From assembly GCA_949316235.1 (NCBI GenBank), contig OX438758.1, forward strand, positions 19,122,694 through 19,186,693: 64,000 nt of DNA, given 5' to 3'. The notes below the pieces were generated by a model that was not told the DNA's origin, did not search any database, and saw only the letters and a program-made list of their open reading frames with translations. This DNA comes from Oegoconia quadripuncta. Lineage: Eukaryota > Arthropoda > Insecta > Lepidoptera > Autostichidae. The translations under genes and the position numbers were made by a program. Of the stretch, positions 44,158 to 56,828 are shown piece after piece; positions within the stretch are counted from its first letter, which is position 1, and the number at the start of each line of letters is the position of its first letter.

Positions 44158-44760
44158 TCAAAAAAGTTTTATTTCGTAAGTTATAAGAATAAAATTTGAA
44201 GCGGTCGTGATATACAATTATCGCTCATTCACAACGCCGACTCCCCAGAGAAGAACGAGCAAGAAACTCAGGGGTTTACCTTTTTAAATAAGTATTTATA
44301 CAATATATTATTTGACAAAGAAAACAATACGTATTTGAATACCGCCAAATGGTTCAAGTCCACGCCATCTTATCATCTACATAGTCAGAAATTTTATAAT
44401 AGCCTTTTGCACATAGTTTCCGTTTAATGGTTGTTTTAAATTTATTTAAACGCAAATTTTGAATGTCTACCGAAACCTTACTATAAAAGCGTTTACATTG
44501 TCCCTTGAATGACTTAGTGACTCTGTGTAAGCGACTATTATGAACAGCAAGCTTATGTTTTTTTTTATTTTTAATCTTTATTTTATTTACGGATTATTGT
44601 CCTCTGGGACATGTCAACCCCATTGTGCCCTTCACTAGTTAACACAACACAAATTTATTTTTATATCTTGTATTTAGATACATTGTGTATTTCACAATTT
44701 TTCCTAATTATTGCAGATTCTTTATTTTAGTAAATATATTGCGATGCCAAAGTAAATTTA
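44158..44760 (-). mobile_element. 5'-truncated LINE 3' end interrupted by another repeat
   Basis: Minus-strand tail of the same LINE family (TTTTATTTCGTAAGTTATAA, AGAAACTCAGGGG, CTGACTATG/TAGATGATAAG). It is broken at about 44555-44650 by an unrelated T-rich insert. The pair 39880-40415 and 44158-44760 are inverted relatives. Confidence 0.75.
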
Positions 44761-45004
44761 GTGATTTCTTGTGATTTATTTCTCACACGTAACTAATACT
44801 TTTCTGTGGAAACAGGCTATGCAATTTAATCCCTATATTCGCTACTAGTATTTATATGTCTGTGCCTTATACTCGTATATCTATCTAATACGAGCAAGTC
44901 TTCACGTCGTGTGACTGGGGTCAATGCGGTTATCATTTTTGTTATGTCCAGTCTATGTTGGCAAAATTTGACAGCCTGTAAACATTATGATAACAAAGAT
45001 GTTG

Positions 45005-45105
45005 TTGATCGACTATACCAGTGGGTAACCTGCCTGCGAAACCAACGGCTGCGGGTTCGAATATCACTCGCAATAAATGTTTGTGTGATGAACATAGATC
45101 GGAGT
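45005..45105 (+). mobile_element. diverged family C SINE head
   Basis: GATCGACTATACCAGTGGGT and GGCTGCGGGTTCGAATATCA, then AATGTTTGTGTGATGAACAT, are a decayed family C head; the B box is disrupted. Confidence 0.6.
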
Positions 45106-45524
45106 AGGTAGATCGGTTTTCTTGCAAGCTAAATTCAGCCGTATTTTTTGTGAGGTAAGGATCAGAGTTAAACAAAACCTTTATGCGACTTACGTTCTTT
45201 TTATTTAGTTTGCAATGTTCGTATGTAGTATGTAAAGTTGTCCGTTTCAAACTTTGCAAACCATTTTACAACCACTTGCTGGTAGATGAATTTCGGGGAT
45301 TGTGCGTGAGAATTACATAATCTTATTCTACCGTCGCCCTTCCACCTTCGGACTGGGGAGGGATTCCACCCGTATGTAGTTAATATACCGAACATTCGCA
45401 ACTAAGAAGTTCGACTCTTCATTCATTATCCGAACAGCCAAGGCATGAAACTCCCTTCCGGCGTCAGTCTTTCCTGAATCCTACAACCTTGAATGAACGA
45501 AAACGAAAAAAAAAACAAAATGAA

Positions 45525-45630
45525 TAGGCATTTAATGGGACCGCGTGCTACATCTTCGGCCACATCATCACTTTCCATCAGGTGAGATTGTGGTCAAACG
45601 CGAATCTGACTGGAATCATAAAAAATCAAA
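45525..45630 (+). mobile_element. tail of the same dispersed element
   Basis: GGCATTTAATGGGACCGCGT GCTACATCTTCGGCCACATC and ATTGTGGTCAAACGCGAATC match the other two copies. Confidence 0.6.
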
Positions 45631-45869
45631 AATTATAAAAGAAAAGATACCAGCAAATGATTAAGCTGAACTTTGGCATAATTATGTAAGTTCGGTGACA
45701 ATGCATTATTATGGTACCATCGGATCTGACGATGAGCCGGGATGTAGGTTCCAGTGGAAGTCCCTGATGGCAAATATCAAGATAGTCGAATTTCTATAAG
45801 GAATTTCCATTACATATAATGACGAGGGTCTGAAGATGGAGGCAGAAGATTGCCACTGGAACCCCTTGA

Positions 45870-46040
45870 TGTTATTCGCCTTTGCACTTGAATAATATGT
45901 GATAATCATGATGGAGCATTAAAAGCTTGTTTTTTTTAAGTATGTTTAATGTAGAACTTCTTATTTTTTTGCTCAGTCTGATAAGGATTACATAAGTGTA
46001 AGAAAGAAAGAAAGAAAAACATTTATTCAGCTTACAAATT
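45870..46040 (-). mobile_element. LINE 3' tail fragment with (AAAG)n
   Basis: AAGAAAGAAAGAAAGAAAAA followed by CATTTATTCAGCTTACAA is the reverse of the 3' tail seen at 48340-48385, so it is the same family on the minus strand. Confidence 0.6.
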
Positions 46041-46834
46041 ATCGTCCTTTTTTCATACATACCGTAAACTGATAATTAGACTAGACAAATAAAAAAGTAC
46101 ACTAACGAACATATCATTCGACTCCATTAATAATATACTGCTTGCATTTATGGTTTCACAAACTAGTTAATAGCTAGAAAGTAAAGTTGGAGGACTACTT
46201 TTTATCATTCCCTCTTTAATGGCACTATTTTTGTATTCACATACATCAAGTCTATTTTTGCGAGTGTCTTTTTGGCCACCTGCCAACTCTCACTGGACAA
46301 CACAGCGAGTTGCAACAGCTACCCTATTGTTCATAATCACGCGAATGCTAGGACTTTCCTCTGGCTACCATTGGTCCATTGATGACCATTCGGCGAACGC
46401 GAGCCCACTTTTGTGGTCGCGTCGCGAACTGCCCAAAACTTCAAAAAAAGAACAATTGTCTCCAAGGCTGTGCGAAGCACAGTTTTTTAGGTAAATTAAA
46501 ATAAGTAGGGTATCAGTGAAAGTGTTTCAGAGTGAATACGCAATAGTTGTTGCACCTCTTAGCACGCGGTGTTGTCGGTTGGATACCAGTGGATATTTTG
46601 TGACGGTGTTTTAAGACAGATTAAAACGCGCGGGAGTGGGATCACAGCGCAATTGAAATAGAGACGCGTGTAAATGTCGTATTATGGGAACCAATCATGA
46701 ACCAGTCAAGATAGCAGTAACTCCAAAACTGAAATGCTCGGGAGGTGGGGTATGGACCTCTTGAAAAGGTAGGTACCTACTATTTAATAATAAATTAGTT
46801 TTTTCGTCGGTGACCATTACATGTATATATGTGC

Positions 46835-47015
46835 ATTAATCCGACAGCTCTTATGCGGCAAAGGAAACCTACATGCCCGAGAAATAAATAAAAAAATCGA
46901 AGGCATGTGAAGTCCCCAACCCGCACTGGGCCAGCGTATGGTGGATTGTGGCCTACACTTCCTGAAGATGAGGGCAGATCTATATCCCTGCAGTGGGACG
47001 TTTACAGACTAATGT
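46835..47015 (+). mobile_element. LINE 3'-end repeat, second copy
   Basis: AAGGAAACCTACATGCCCGA, GGCATGTGAAGTCCCCAACC and CGCACTGGGCCAGCGTATGG match the copy at 35620-35800 with divergence. Confidence 0.6.
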
Positions 47016-47097
47016 TAGATATTTGTTTGTTTAGTTAAAAATCTTATATAACATCTATTCTAATCACAAATAAGGCAATTACTTATATATATATATT

Positions 47098-47404
47098 TTT
47101 TTATGCACGACGGGTTCGTACTTGACCTCAATCACACCTGATGTTAAGTGAAGATGAGGTCGAAGGTGGAAGCGTACTAACCCGGAAACCCCAACACATT
47201 TGGGGGACTGGCTATCTTATCTCTGACAACCGGAACACAACAATGCTATTAACATTGCTGCTTGGCGGCAGATTTAGATAAGATGGTGGTAGCTAGCCAG
47301 GCGGACATTTTAATATGCCCTACCACCAACCAAACCGAGTACTCGAACCCGCGACCTCCGAATCGTAAACTCAGTGTTGTTTACATTGAGCCACGGAGGC
47401 GGTT
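47098..47404 (-). mobile_element. tRNA-derived SINE, family A
   Basis: A minus-strand copy: poly(T) tail side TTTTTATGCACGACGGGTTC, then the body, then TTGAGCCACGGAGGCGGTT. Part of the B box region is deleted (ACTCGAACCCGCGACC directly after CCGAGT). Confidence 0.83.
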
Positions 47405-47699
47405 AAACTTATATGTCGGGAGATAGTCACCCTGTACAATGATGAAATTAGTGGCTACTTTATATAGTTTCAACAACTAGGATGCAACAAATATAAAACA
47501 AAAAGAGTGGAGAAGTTATAATAACGATGCATTCGATTCTTATGTGGGCATGTGGCCGAAGTCACACAAGATCCTCAATCTAAGAGGATGTTGAGCAGTG
47601 GAGGACCTGTGGCTGGCATGATGATGAAGCAAGTACTAACCTACTTTGATACAAACATAAAGACACGCTTGTTTCCCGTAGGGCTAGGCTGAGACCGCC

Positions 47700-48385
47700 G
47701 ACTTCCACTTGCTACGATCCTAACACACCTCTTTTGCTTCATTCACTCTCATAAAGTTGTTCATCAAGGTACTCTTGATTTGGCCCTTCTTTAAGACCCC
47801 CCCGATTTGATCATGGTACATTCGCCGTGGTCTTACCCTACCAACACAACCATTCGCTTCGTATATCTCTTTCGGCATTTCGAGGTAGTTGTAATTACGC
47901 CGCCTCCAAAATTTGGAATGACATTCCACCACCACTGCGTAACCTACAATCTATATCACGCTTCAGAAAAGTGATTAAAGTGATTGCTTTGAGACGGCAA
48001 CTTGGCGGTGTGACTAAGTACCTCATTTAATATTAGTTCACGATGGTATTGCGACCACCTGTTAACTTATAGCTGTTCGTATTCCTTTAGGTAGCTATAA
48101 TGTGAAGTTTATTTTATGTCTGTTTTCTGGAATATGTTAATTATGTACAATATGTGAAGTCGATTTTTTTTTAATTACTCTATGAGCGCCTAACCTCCTA
48201 CAAAGGGTGCCAGCTGAAAATCAACGCTACGGCACAGAATTAATATAGTACTAGATGGTTCATGCCACAGCATTATGCTGAGCTGGAACCTATATCAGCT
48301 TGCATTATTATGTTTTAGCATTATTTATTATCTCAAAATTTTCATGTACACGCCCATTGTAAGCTGAATAAATGTTTCCTTTCTT
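47700..48385 (+). mobile_element. LINE relics: C-terminal coding piece and 3' tail
   Basis: The frame at 47827-48030 reads AASKIWNDIPPPLRNLQSIS RFRKVIKVIALRR, a LINE ORF2 C-terminus. It is followed by 3' UTR sequence ending CTGAATAAATGTTTCCTTTC. An opposite-strand LINE piece (CVGRVRPRRMYHDQIGGV) overlaps 47720-47935. Confidence 0.65.
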
Positions 48386-48394
48386 TCTTCATTC

Positions 48395-50935
48395 ATCCCC
48401 ACCACATGTACAAAACCTTTTTCAATCTTTGTCACTGCGTCTTCTTTCACACTGCATAACTCCCTAATTACACTATTCCTGATTCTATCTTCTTTTATTC
48501 TTCTATTAAGTCACCCCACTCATACTCTCCATTTCCACTGCATTACTACTTTCATTCTTCTTCTGCCATACCCAGCATTAACTCCTGTAAATCAGTGTTG
48601 GACCAGTGCCCCGCCATGAACAGCCAGACGAAATTTTTTTGTACTTCAAAACTTTGATCACATTATAAAATATGTTCGAAACCGAAACCAAACCCTCTTG
48701 TTTGGGATATTTCTGACCACCCCGTTTGGGACAAAGTTCGTGACGTTATGTGAGCAACGTGATATGTGAGAAATTATTATACCATTATTGTACAAATGAC
48801 GACTGAGATGATCACTGTGCTTACCTCCTTATTTCGAAGGTACTTAGACGGGAAGCACATAACAGCAGACACTTATTTATGACTATCAGAAAATGTAGCG
48901 GTAATGAACAGTAATTTATGTAAAATGAGCAATATCCGAAACCAATCGACAATCGGCGCGCGTTGTTTTTCCGATACCAATTATTTCCGTTATCTTTAGA
49001 CGATCTTATTTATCCTGTAGATTCTCAATATCCATTTCCCGAACTGACCAACACTCGAAATGTCCATGTCCATCTCCCGAAATCATGTCCCGAATGTTCA
49101 ATCCGATATGTCCAACCCGAAATGTTCATTTACAGCAATATGGGGTATGTCCAACACCCGAAATATCTAATACCCAAAATGTTCCCAAGCCTGTTCAATG
49201 TTCAAATGTTCAACCCAAGTTGTATGGAATATCGGCGGGATAAACTCTATAAAAAAAAAAACAAATTGCCGTGCGATGAATCAGTGGGTATAGTAGTGGG
49301 ATTTATGCATCAGTTAGTGAAAGAGTAGAGCGATTCGAATCTTTTGTCGATAAAGATGTGCATCACTCACTCTTTCCGCTCAGTGCAGCTATTGATTTCT
49401 ACATGATAATTAGCTTGATATTTCTAACACAAAAAAGATAGGCCGTGACTACCTCGCTAAATGATGATTTGATGTCGTCTATTTCAATACGATTTGAAAT
49501 CACTGTCCAAACAGGCATTCTTTTAGAAGGCAAGTGCTAATGATAGATGTGGGTGATTGCGATGCGGCGCATAAAGCATAAAGCATTGCGACTGCTGTTA
49601 CGTAAGTATATAGGCCATGTGATTTCCTCAGTGTTCAACTGCCCAGTATAAGATACTGTAATTGAGGAGAGAGGTAAGCAACAATCATAATTATGTCAAT
49701 ATAATAATTATTTATACTCGTATTGCTTCAAAGCTATGAAACGAGATTGTGTAGGAATGCGAGTATAGTTAGTAGATTTTGAAATCTATTCGGAAACTAA
49801 ATTTAGACTAGTTTAGATTTAGAATTAAACCAATTGTGGATATTTTAATACCATTAATACCATTTATTTTCCACACACACATAAATATAAATATAACCTG
49901 TATATAAGTGTAACAAGCCATTAAAGAAGGCTCGTACTAACAAAACTATCCCAAGACTGAGAAAAACTTATAGAATGATACTTGAGATTATTCTATTTCT
50001 TACGTCTAATCTGAATTTGAACAGTATCAAAATATATTATTGAGAGACTCGATCTCAATCCTGAGACTGCCCCGTCAATACGACCCTTAGTTTTCAAAAA
50101 AAGGAGCTATTTTACAAAAGATAATAATAAATAAAATAAAAAAGATATGCGTGCGTGTGTGGTGGGAACAGACTCAGACTATTTATGGTGGGGGTCACGA
50201 ACACGGGGCAAATCGCAAAATAAATGAGTTCAAAAAAATTGGGAGTGAAATTTCCTTTCGTACAGCAATCGTAACCTAAACGATTTTAATCAGTATTAGA
50301 ACTACAGTGGAGTAGATTGTCATGTCATCCTTTTTGGATGTAGCAAAAAAAAACGATGTATGGCTGTAGATTGGCTTAGGGAAGTCACAGCAGGAGATGA
50401 ATTTCGTTCAGTTATGCTAGCCTGGTAGCGCCGGTAAGGGAGTCATGATGACGTAGCCAGACCACCTACACAGAGAGTATGCTGGTTGCCTTTACTAGTA
50501 TCTTGACGTATAGAAGTCACAGCAGGCAGCGACTTTCGCTCATTTATATGCTAACCTGGTACCGGTAAGCAATGTACCGGTGATTAATTGGCTTACAGCG
50601 GAGCTAGAAACACGTAGGCTCTCTACAACGGCAGATAACGGCCCGCTATTCATTCATGCGAGTAAGAGATTAGAAAAATTTATCTCACATGACATTATAG
50701 AGAGTACGGGTTGAGAGCTAGCCCCCGGTCATGTTAGCCTGGTAAGTATCGACCATAGACGAAGCTACAACGTTTTCATGCTTAAACTAAAGTCCCATTG
50801 TGGAGTAAAACCATTAGGAAGTTTAACTGGCCCACTGTTTTCAGAAATAGTATATTGAAGATTTGAAATACAATTTGAACGTGTAAAATCTTACTAAGAA
50901 CGAGGCTAGGTAATATTAGAGTTTATTTAAATGTA
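48395..50935. other. non-coding part of intron 1
   Basis: Contains a CCCGAAATGTCC-rich segment (49035-49225), a GGCCCGTATT-type MITE relic (49965-50095) and three imperfect repeats of GAAGTCACAGCAGG...CTGGTA at 50390-50780. I see no exon. Confidence 0.5.
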
Positions 50936-50945
50936 CTGTACTAAC

Positions 50946-51061
50946 CTGCGATGGTGTTCAGGAACATGAGATACTCGAAGTTGGAGATCTCCCGCCGTTG
51001 CCACTTCTGCGTCATGTTCGAGTTGCGCATGAGTTGGCGCGGGGACATCATCGAAGCTCGT
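50946..51061 (-). CDS. rg: neurobeachin exon 1 of window (start of BEACH domain)
   Basis: The exon encodes [18 protein letters not shown] followed by [21 protein letters not shown], the highly conserved entry into the BEACH domain. The acceptor is TTTGTTCCAG at 51062 onward and the donor is GCAG|GTTAGT after 50946. The exon enters in phase 2 (its first base completes a codon) and leaves in phase 1. No preceding exon was found in the 12.9 kb upstream. Confidence 0.93.
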
Positions 51062-51284
51062 CTGGAACAAACGTTTGCTTTTAAACATAGTCACTTAGTA
51101 TGAAAATACACTTTAAAAGACCGTATACTTTGCATTGCCCTATAAACTTAATTTACAGCAGCATGAGGCCTTAGGCCTCTGTATTCGACATTAATTTCAA
51201 ATTGATACCTTACTCAGTTTCTGAAAAGAAGGGCCCTAAAACGTTAGTCAACGGTCAGGGCATGGCAAGAGTGCTACTCGCACT

Positions 51285-51565
51285 TAGGGTTACCAGATGT
51301 CAGGCATCCCGCCACACTTTGTAAATGTCAGGATTTTTTAAATTATTAAGGCACTAGCAAAACTAGCTTAATATTCAACCTGTTTAAATTGTATATTGAA
51401 TTTTCGTTCTGCCTCTCTTCCCATGACGCCACATACGGGATAATACACCTTCAAATCTCCCTCATACCTACGTGACGTAAGTCGCACGCGCGGTAAACTG
51501 TCAGGACTTTCTTGTTCAAATGGGGCTTTTGTCAGGACTTTTCAGTTGCAAATCTAGCAACCCTA
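51285..51565. mobile_element. hAT-type MITE next to exon 1
   Basis: The ends are TAGGGTTACCAGAT and ATCTAGCAACCCTA. The flanking 8-mers are CTCGCACT (51277-51284) and CTCGCAGT (51566-51573), a target duplication with one difference. It contains repeated GTCAGGA(C/T)TTTT pieces and lies about 220 bp upstream of exon 1. Confidence 0.82.
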
Positions 51566-52241
51566 CTCGCAGTTGACCGTGTTTTTTCTGTGGTCCGTGG
51601 TAGTACCGACGTTGCATTTACCTACACAATAAACATTTACATATCCCCTTAATTAAAGCGATAGCCATCTATAGGAACAGCTAATTTAATAATCGCGTGC
51701 TTCTCTAAATTACGAATGTACCTAATTTCAATACCTAAGTGGTTAGTGTTTTTGCTACACGGTTGTTTCATTAGTAAACTGGTTGCTTACACAAATGTTG
51801 TAGGTTTGTTTGTTTATATACACTTTATGGTACAACATGAAAAGAATGAAAAAAATAATTCTGCGCAGTATTGTTTATTACTCTTATGGCTGCATAGTAA
51901 TATGTCAAACTTTGCAATTGGCTGATTATGTATGTAATTTAATTTTAAGTAATATATAGGGATATGCTGTAAAGTTTGTTGAAAATAAATAAATCATTAC
52001 ACCAATAAATTAAACAAATAAAAAAACTTGCAAAAAAAATTAGTTCCAAATAAATTTCGCATGTTAGCAACCATACGAATCGCGCCAGTCGCAAATCAAT
52101 CTCCGGCCTGCGCGTGCATCGGTGATGGTTTTGAAAAAAATAAACTACCTATGTCAATACCTTCTATTTCACTTACCTAATATGCCCTATTGTTTTCCTT
52201 ACGGTAAAAAAAACGCATTCGGTATATATTCTATAATTATA

Positions 52242-52666
52242 TATTGGGTCCTTACCTATGAAATTGGCGTTTTGTATGAAGAATTTCGTTAAGACTATTT
52301 TCTCCATACAAACATTTCTGATTTTTTTTTGGGAACGGCAAATCCAAATTTAGCTAAACTTTGTGTGTATAATCGGATAACATTTAAGTTAAATATAGGC
52401 AGTGTTAATTTTTAAAAGTAACCGCTTTATAAAAGTTTCTGCGAATCTAAGAAATAATATGGGAAGCTCATGAAACGAGCTGTGTTGAAGTTTTTTTATT
52501 ATGTGATTTAGCTCAGACATTAAAAAATATTTTATGTGAAACCTTGAAAATATATTCTATTTTCCAAATAAAAAACAAATTTGGAAATAGCTATAGAAAC
52601 GTAGGAGTTGGTACATTATGATTAACGAAGAAAAAAATCTCCAATTTCATAGGTAAAGACCTAATA
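52242..52666 (+). mobile_element. TA-flanked MITE (mariner-like ends)
   Basis: The ends TATTGGGTCCTTACCTATGA and TCATAGGTAAAGACCTAATA are inverted repeats of about 25 bp bounded by TA. The interior (GTATGAAGAATTTCGTTAAG, GTGTGTATAATCGGATAACA) recurs elsewhere in the window. Non-coding, about 425 bp. Confidence 0.82.
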
Positions 52667-54149
52667 ATAAGGATATTCTTTCACACACGACTCTATGTAA
52701 TGTTGTTGGTGTTTTTTTTCCAAAGGGGTAACTTTTTATTGCAATTTAAAAAATCACATTTCCCCCAACACATAAATCATTATATACCTACTTCAATCAC
52801 AAAGTCTGCGATGTATTTGTAGCAGCTCCAAAATCCGTTACGTAATCACAGCGAAATTGCTGCTGCAGCCATTATCGTATTATGGGCCGGCTGCGATGGC
52901 CGTGAACTCGCAAAGTGCGAGGAAGTAGGTGTCACCGTTCGTATAACTACAATACAGCGTCCAGCTTTTCCAGCGCGGACCGCCGTAACAAGGTCACGTC
53001 GCCAAATCGGTGGGCGCATTCTGTAACTGTTGCACCAAAATGTGACCTCGCCACGGCGGCACTTCCATACGAATCGGATGATTATTTGTGATTGCAATTT
53101 TCTTTTGAGTATCATCGTAGAGATATGCATTTGTGAATTTATTTGCGTCTTCTAGATAGCACAAGTATGGGATTCCTCCTACGCTATTATGTCGCTCACG
53201 CATACGGTGACCATGAGATCGAAAAAATATGTAAATTTACTGTCAAATTTTTAATATAGTGTAGAGGTACCTATGCAGACACTGTCTCTGCAATATTAAA
53301 ACATTAAATATGAAAACATTTTTATTTTGATTCTTTAAGGCTCAGAATTCCATGGCGGAGATTTCAGTATGAGAAAAAGGAGTTAAGGATTCCAATACTG
53401 CATAAAAACTACTGACTATATGGTTCTGAAGTAATAGAAACTAAGGGATATAAGCGGTATTAGCTTGGATATACTGACTGACAGAGAAATGCTTAGGCCC
53501 TATTTCTATTTCCAATACATTTTTTTTTATGCACAACGGGTTGGTACTTGACCTCAATCACGCCTGATGGTAAGTGAAGATGAGGTCGAAGGTGGAAATT
53601 GACATTCAACAAATGATGTCATTGCATCTTAGATTGAAATAAATGCTTGAAGTTTGAATAAAGTTTAAAACATGAACTGAGTTATTTAGTTCGATGAAAA
53701 TTTCAAACACAATTCTAACATAAAATGGATTTCTAAATATATCCTACAAATGGTATTTTGTTTGATTTGATATTTCACCTAAATATTGCTTTTGTAATTT
53801 GAAATAGTGTTAAAAAGCTATTTTCTTTAAAATATATATTATATACTTTAGAATCCTTTACGATTTTTTCATTCCGAATAGCGCCAAATCACAAAGGAAT
53901 CTGCGTTGGAAATTCGGAGTCCTTTAAAAAATAATTAGCTCAATTAATTTTAAATTGTAATCGTCATATATATAATCTTTCCTTAGGTTAAACTCCCCGG
54001 TTTCTTGACAGAAGACCGAAATTGCAAATGTGTCCAGAAAATTTCCAACGTCTGGTATCCCCAATCGCACGATCGTAAACATGTACAAGTATCCTTACAT
54101 TACAGTGCGAAGTCAGTGACGTCATTAATATATTAATGCACTTAATTGA
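52667..54149. other. non-coding stretch upstream of exon 1
   Basis: A GC-richer segment at 52870-53180 has open frames, but none resembles neurobeachin or another gene. A SINE fragment is at 53517-53600. No exon can be supported. Confidence 0.5.
53517..53600 (-). mobile_element. fragment of family A SINE
   Basis: CATTTTTTTTTATGCACAAC through GAGGTCGAAGGTGGAA match the last ~85 bp of family A. Confidence 0.72.
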
Positions 54150-54465
54150 TCAAATCAAATCAAAAATGTTTTATTTCGTAAGTTATTAGAATAACTTTTG
54201 AAATTGTCATGACATACAGTTATCGCTCATTCACTAGGCAGTCTCCCCAGAGAAGAACGAGCAAGAAACTCAGGGGTTGCTCATTTTAAATAAGTCAATA
54301 CAAATACAATTTGAAATAATTGTTAAATTTCTTTTATGATTTTATTTGTTTTATGATTCGACAAGGAAAAATGAGAATAAAATACACTGGATATCGCCGA
54401 GCGGTTCATGTCCACGCATTCTTATCATCCAGATAGTCAGAAATTTTATAATAGCCTTTGGCTTT
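54150..54465 (-). mobile_element. 5'-truncated LINE 3' end
   Basis: AAAAATGTTTTATTTCGTAA, CAGTTATCGCTCATTCACTA, CGAGCAAGAAACTCAGGGG and CATTCTTATCATCCAGATAG match the same 3' end as at 39880-40415 in inverse orientation. Confidence 0.78.
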
Positions 54466-54798
54466 TGATCTCAGCGTAAGAGGAATCCCAGCGTAGGTCT
54501 TAAATAGTAATTAAAAATAAAACAGTGACAAACAAAATCACACTCTGTGCGTCAAAAAACATAAAAAGGTTGAAGATAAACACACACTTGTATGTAACTT
54601 AATAGTGAAGGCACTGACCATTTACTGGGGTGTTTAGTCACAGTGACTGCTCAGTGCACGCACTGACAAAGTTTCATTTTTGCTCGTCGAAGGAATAAAG
54701 CGTACAAACAAAACGAATACAAAACAATTCACCCAAGAAGTCAACACTGCTTTCGATGCTGGTTGAATAGCCCAGTAAGGATACATTGGGGTATATTA

Positions 54799-55056
54799 CG
54801 ACCTGTTTGGTGTAGTGGTTAAAAATTCTGACTGCTATACCAAAAGGTCGCGGGTTCGAAACCCGCTAGGGCCATAAGTTTGTATGATGAATACAGACAT
54901 GTGTTCCCGAGTTATGGATGTTTCATTTATTTATGTATTTATTTACAAAAAAAAATGTATTTGTGTAGTTTATCAACCATCTGGTATCCATAATACAAGA
55001 TTAGTTGCTTAGTGTGGAATTAGATGGCGCTGTGTGTATGTGCAAAGATATTTATT
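54799..55056 (+). mobile_element. tRNA-derived SINE, family B
   Basis: CGACCTGTTTGGTGTAGTGG (A box), GGTCGCGGGTTCGAAACCCG (B box), then GATGAATACAGACATGTGTT, ACCATCTGGTATCCATAATA and ATGGCGCTGTGTGTATGTGC, ending in ATTTATT. This is a complete-looking copy. Confidence 0.85.
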
Positions 55057-55364
55057 ATTATTTATATTCATATCACTAACACTCTTAACAATATTAAAGT
55101 TTCCAATATTTTGCCCATGAACAGCAGACCTATCAGAGATAGAATAAAAATATTTTCTTAGAAATCTGGAGCTTGCTTTAGATATAGTGTACGTATTTAG
55201 TAATAAATACAAATTAAATGATTTATTTGCTTTTTGAATAGGGTACATTATAAGTACTCGTTATATCGCCTATTCAGCCACTTTTAATGTCATGCAAATA
55301 ATGAATCTCAAAGCTATTACAGTTATTTATATGATTAATTATTTGGATGTTAAATTCAGACAAT

Positions 55365-55514
55365 GGTGTCGATTCGGATGTACACCAACTAAACTAAAAT
55401 AAAACCAGTTTTGGAGTGGTGCCGTCGCATCGTACTGTTCCAGGGAGAGAGAGACAATACTAATACAAAACTGGTTTTAGTTTAGTTTAGTTGGTGTACA
55501 TCCGAATCGACACC
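55365..55514. mobile_element. 150-bp foldback MITE
   Basis: The element starts GGTGTCGATTCGGATGTACA and ends with its reverse complement. The arms are about 48 bp, with AACTAAACTAAAA inside, around a ~50-bp centre. Both sides carry AAT, a possible 3-bp duplication as in PIF/Harbinger-type elements. No coding capacity. Confidence 0.8.
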
Positions 55515-56154
55515 AATATCAAACTAAAATTACAACGTGAACTTCCTAGTGTGAACTAAAAAAATCAATAGCTACTTTAAATTTTCTCAAAATGCTTGTT
55601 GAGTCGCGTCGTGCTATTTTCCCTCGAGGATTATTTTCCAAAATATAAAGACGTTGATCGCTTTTTTTTTAGAAAACAGTTACTAATAATGGTGTTGTGA
55701 TGCATTGGAAAAAATTCCATTAATGAACTGGCAATATGGAGGGACTAGGCTAAGAGATGATTATGACCAACACCCGCCACCACTCTTCTCTGTCCGTCAT
55801 TTTACATCTGAAGTCCTGACACCCAACAGCTTGAAACCCATGACCTTGAGAGCTCACACACAAACTGACCCCTCCCGCCAATCCCGTTACATACCTAGAT
55901 GGCGCTTCCCTATCTTTTTTGACCTCCTCGGGCGGTATGCCCCGTCTCTGGCCCTCAGAGATTTTACCGTATCTGTAAGTTTAAGATAGTCTTTCATGAA
56001 CAGCCCTTACGTTATGTATGAACACCTTCCTTGGCATATTATCTGCGCATACTTGCATTGTACCGGTAAACAACGAGTGAAACCACATTACTAGTAGGAG
56101 ACGCTACCGAGAGATGGTACCACTCGTTATTATAAATAAGTTGTCCAATTGGTA

Positions 56155-56488
56155 GGGTTGCCATAACTTCTAGAAGTCAATACGGGACGTTTTCTTTTCT
56201 GATACCTAAAACTCGAACCTATGACATTCAATACCGACACGCGGCTTTTGAACTATGTTTTATTATATTTAACTACCTTTGCACTCATGTGCTCGTAGTA
56301 TGAATTTTCTAACAGATGGGTATTGATCTGATTAGATTTGATCTCCACAGTAGTGACTATAGCGCTCACGCCCCTCACCTCTCTATTTTATTTCCGTATT
56401 TTGTTGAAATACGGGACATATAGTAATGCGGGACGGGATGGTCAAATACGGTGACAGTCCCGTGTACACGGGACGTATGGCAACCCTA
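56155..56488. mobile_element. hAT-type MITE
   Basis: The terminal inverted repeats are TAGGGTTGCCAT...ATGGCAACCCTA, a typical hAT-MITE end. The flanking 8-bp duplication is CCAATTGG at 56147-56154 and 56489-56496. The interior includes ATACGGGACGT-like repeats and no reading frame. Confidence 0.85.
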
Positions 56489-56517
56489 CCAATTGGACTG
56501 ACATCATTACACTGTGG

Positions 56518-56548
<31 letters not shown>

Positions 56549-56828
56549 TTATTGCTTTCACATGGGTTTTAAGGTCTTAGGTTTATGTAACATTAGTATC
56601 ACATGTGTACCCCTTAGGGTGTAGCAATAGAGAGAGACAGAGGCTTCATTGTTGCATGCTAATTTTTATTTTGTCATGGTCGACGAATAAATTATATTAT
56701 TATCAATCAATTCAATATTTATTAAGTTAAATAGATATTTATCTATTTTTATTATCAATATATTATTAGAATATTATTAGAGTATATTAGATTATTAGAA
56801 TAGATTAAATTATACGAAACATGTCAAG

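Noticed and set aside
48963..49328. 121-codon plus-strand frame
   Set aside because: It is open because of the CCCGAAATGTCC repeats and shows no domain.
52846..53203. Candidate upstream exon from a GC-richer open stretch
   Set aside because: Neither frame resembles neurobeachin or any family I recognise, and no matched splice sites in the needed phase were seen.
55705..55989. 94-codon plus-strand frame near the foldback element
   Set aside because: It has no recognisable domain, lies among repeats and has no supporting splice or promoter signal; probably a transposon relic.
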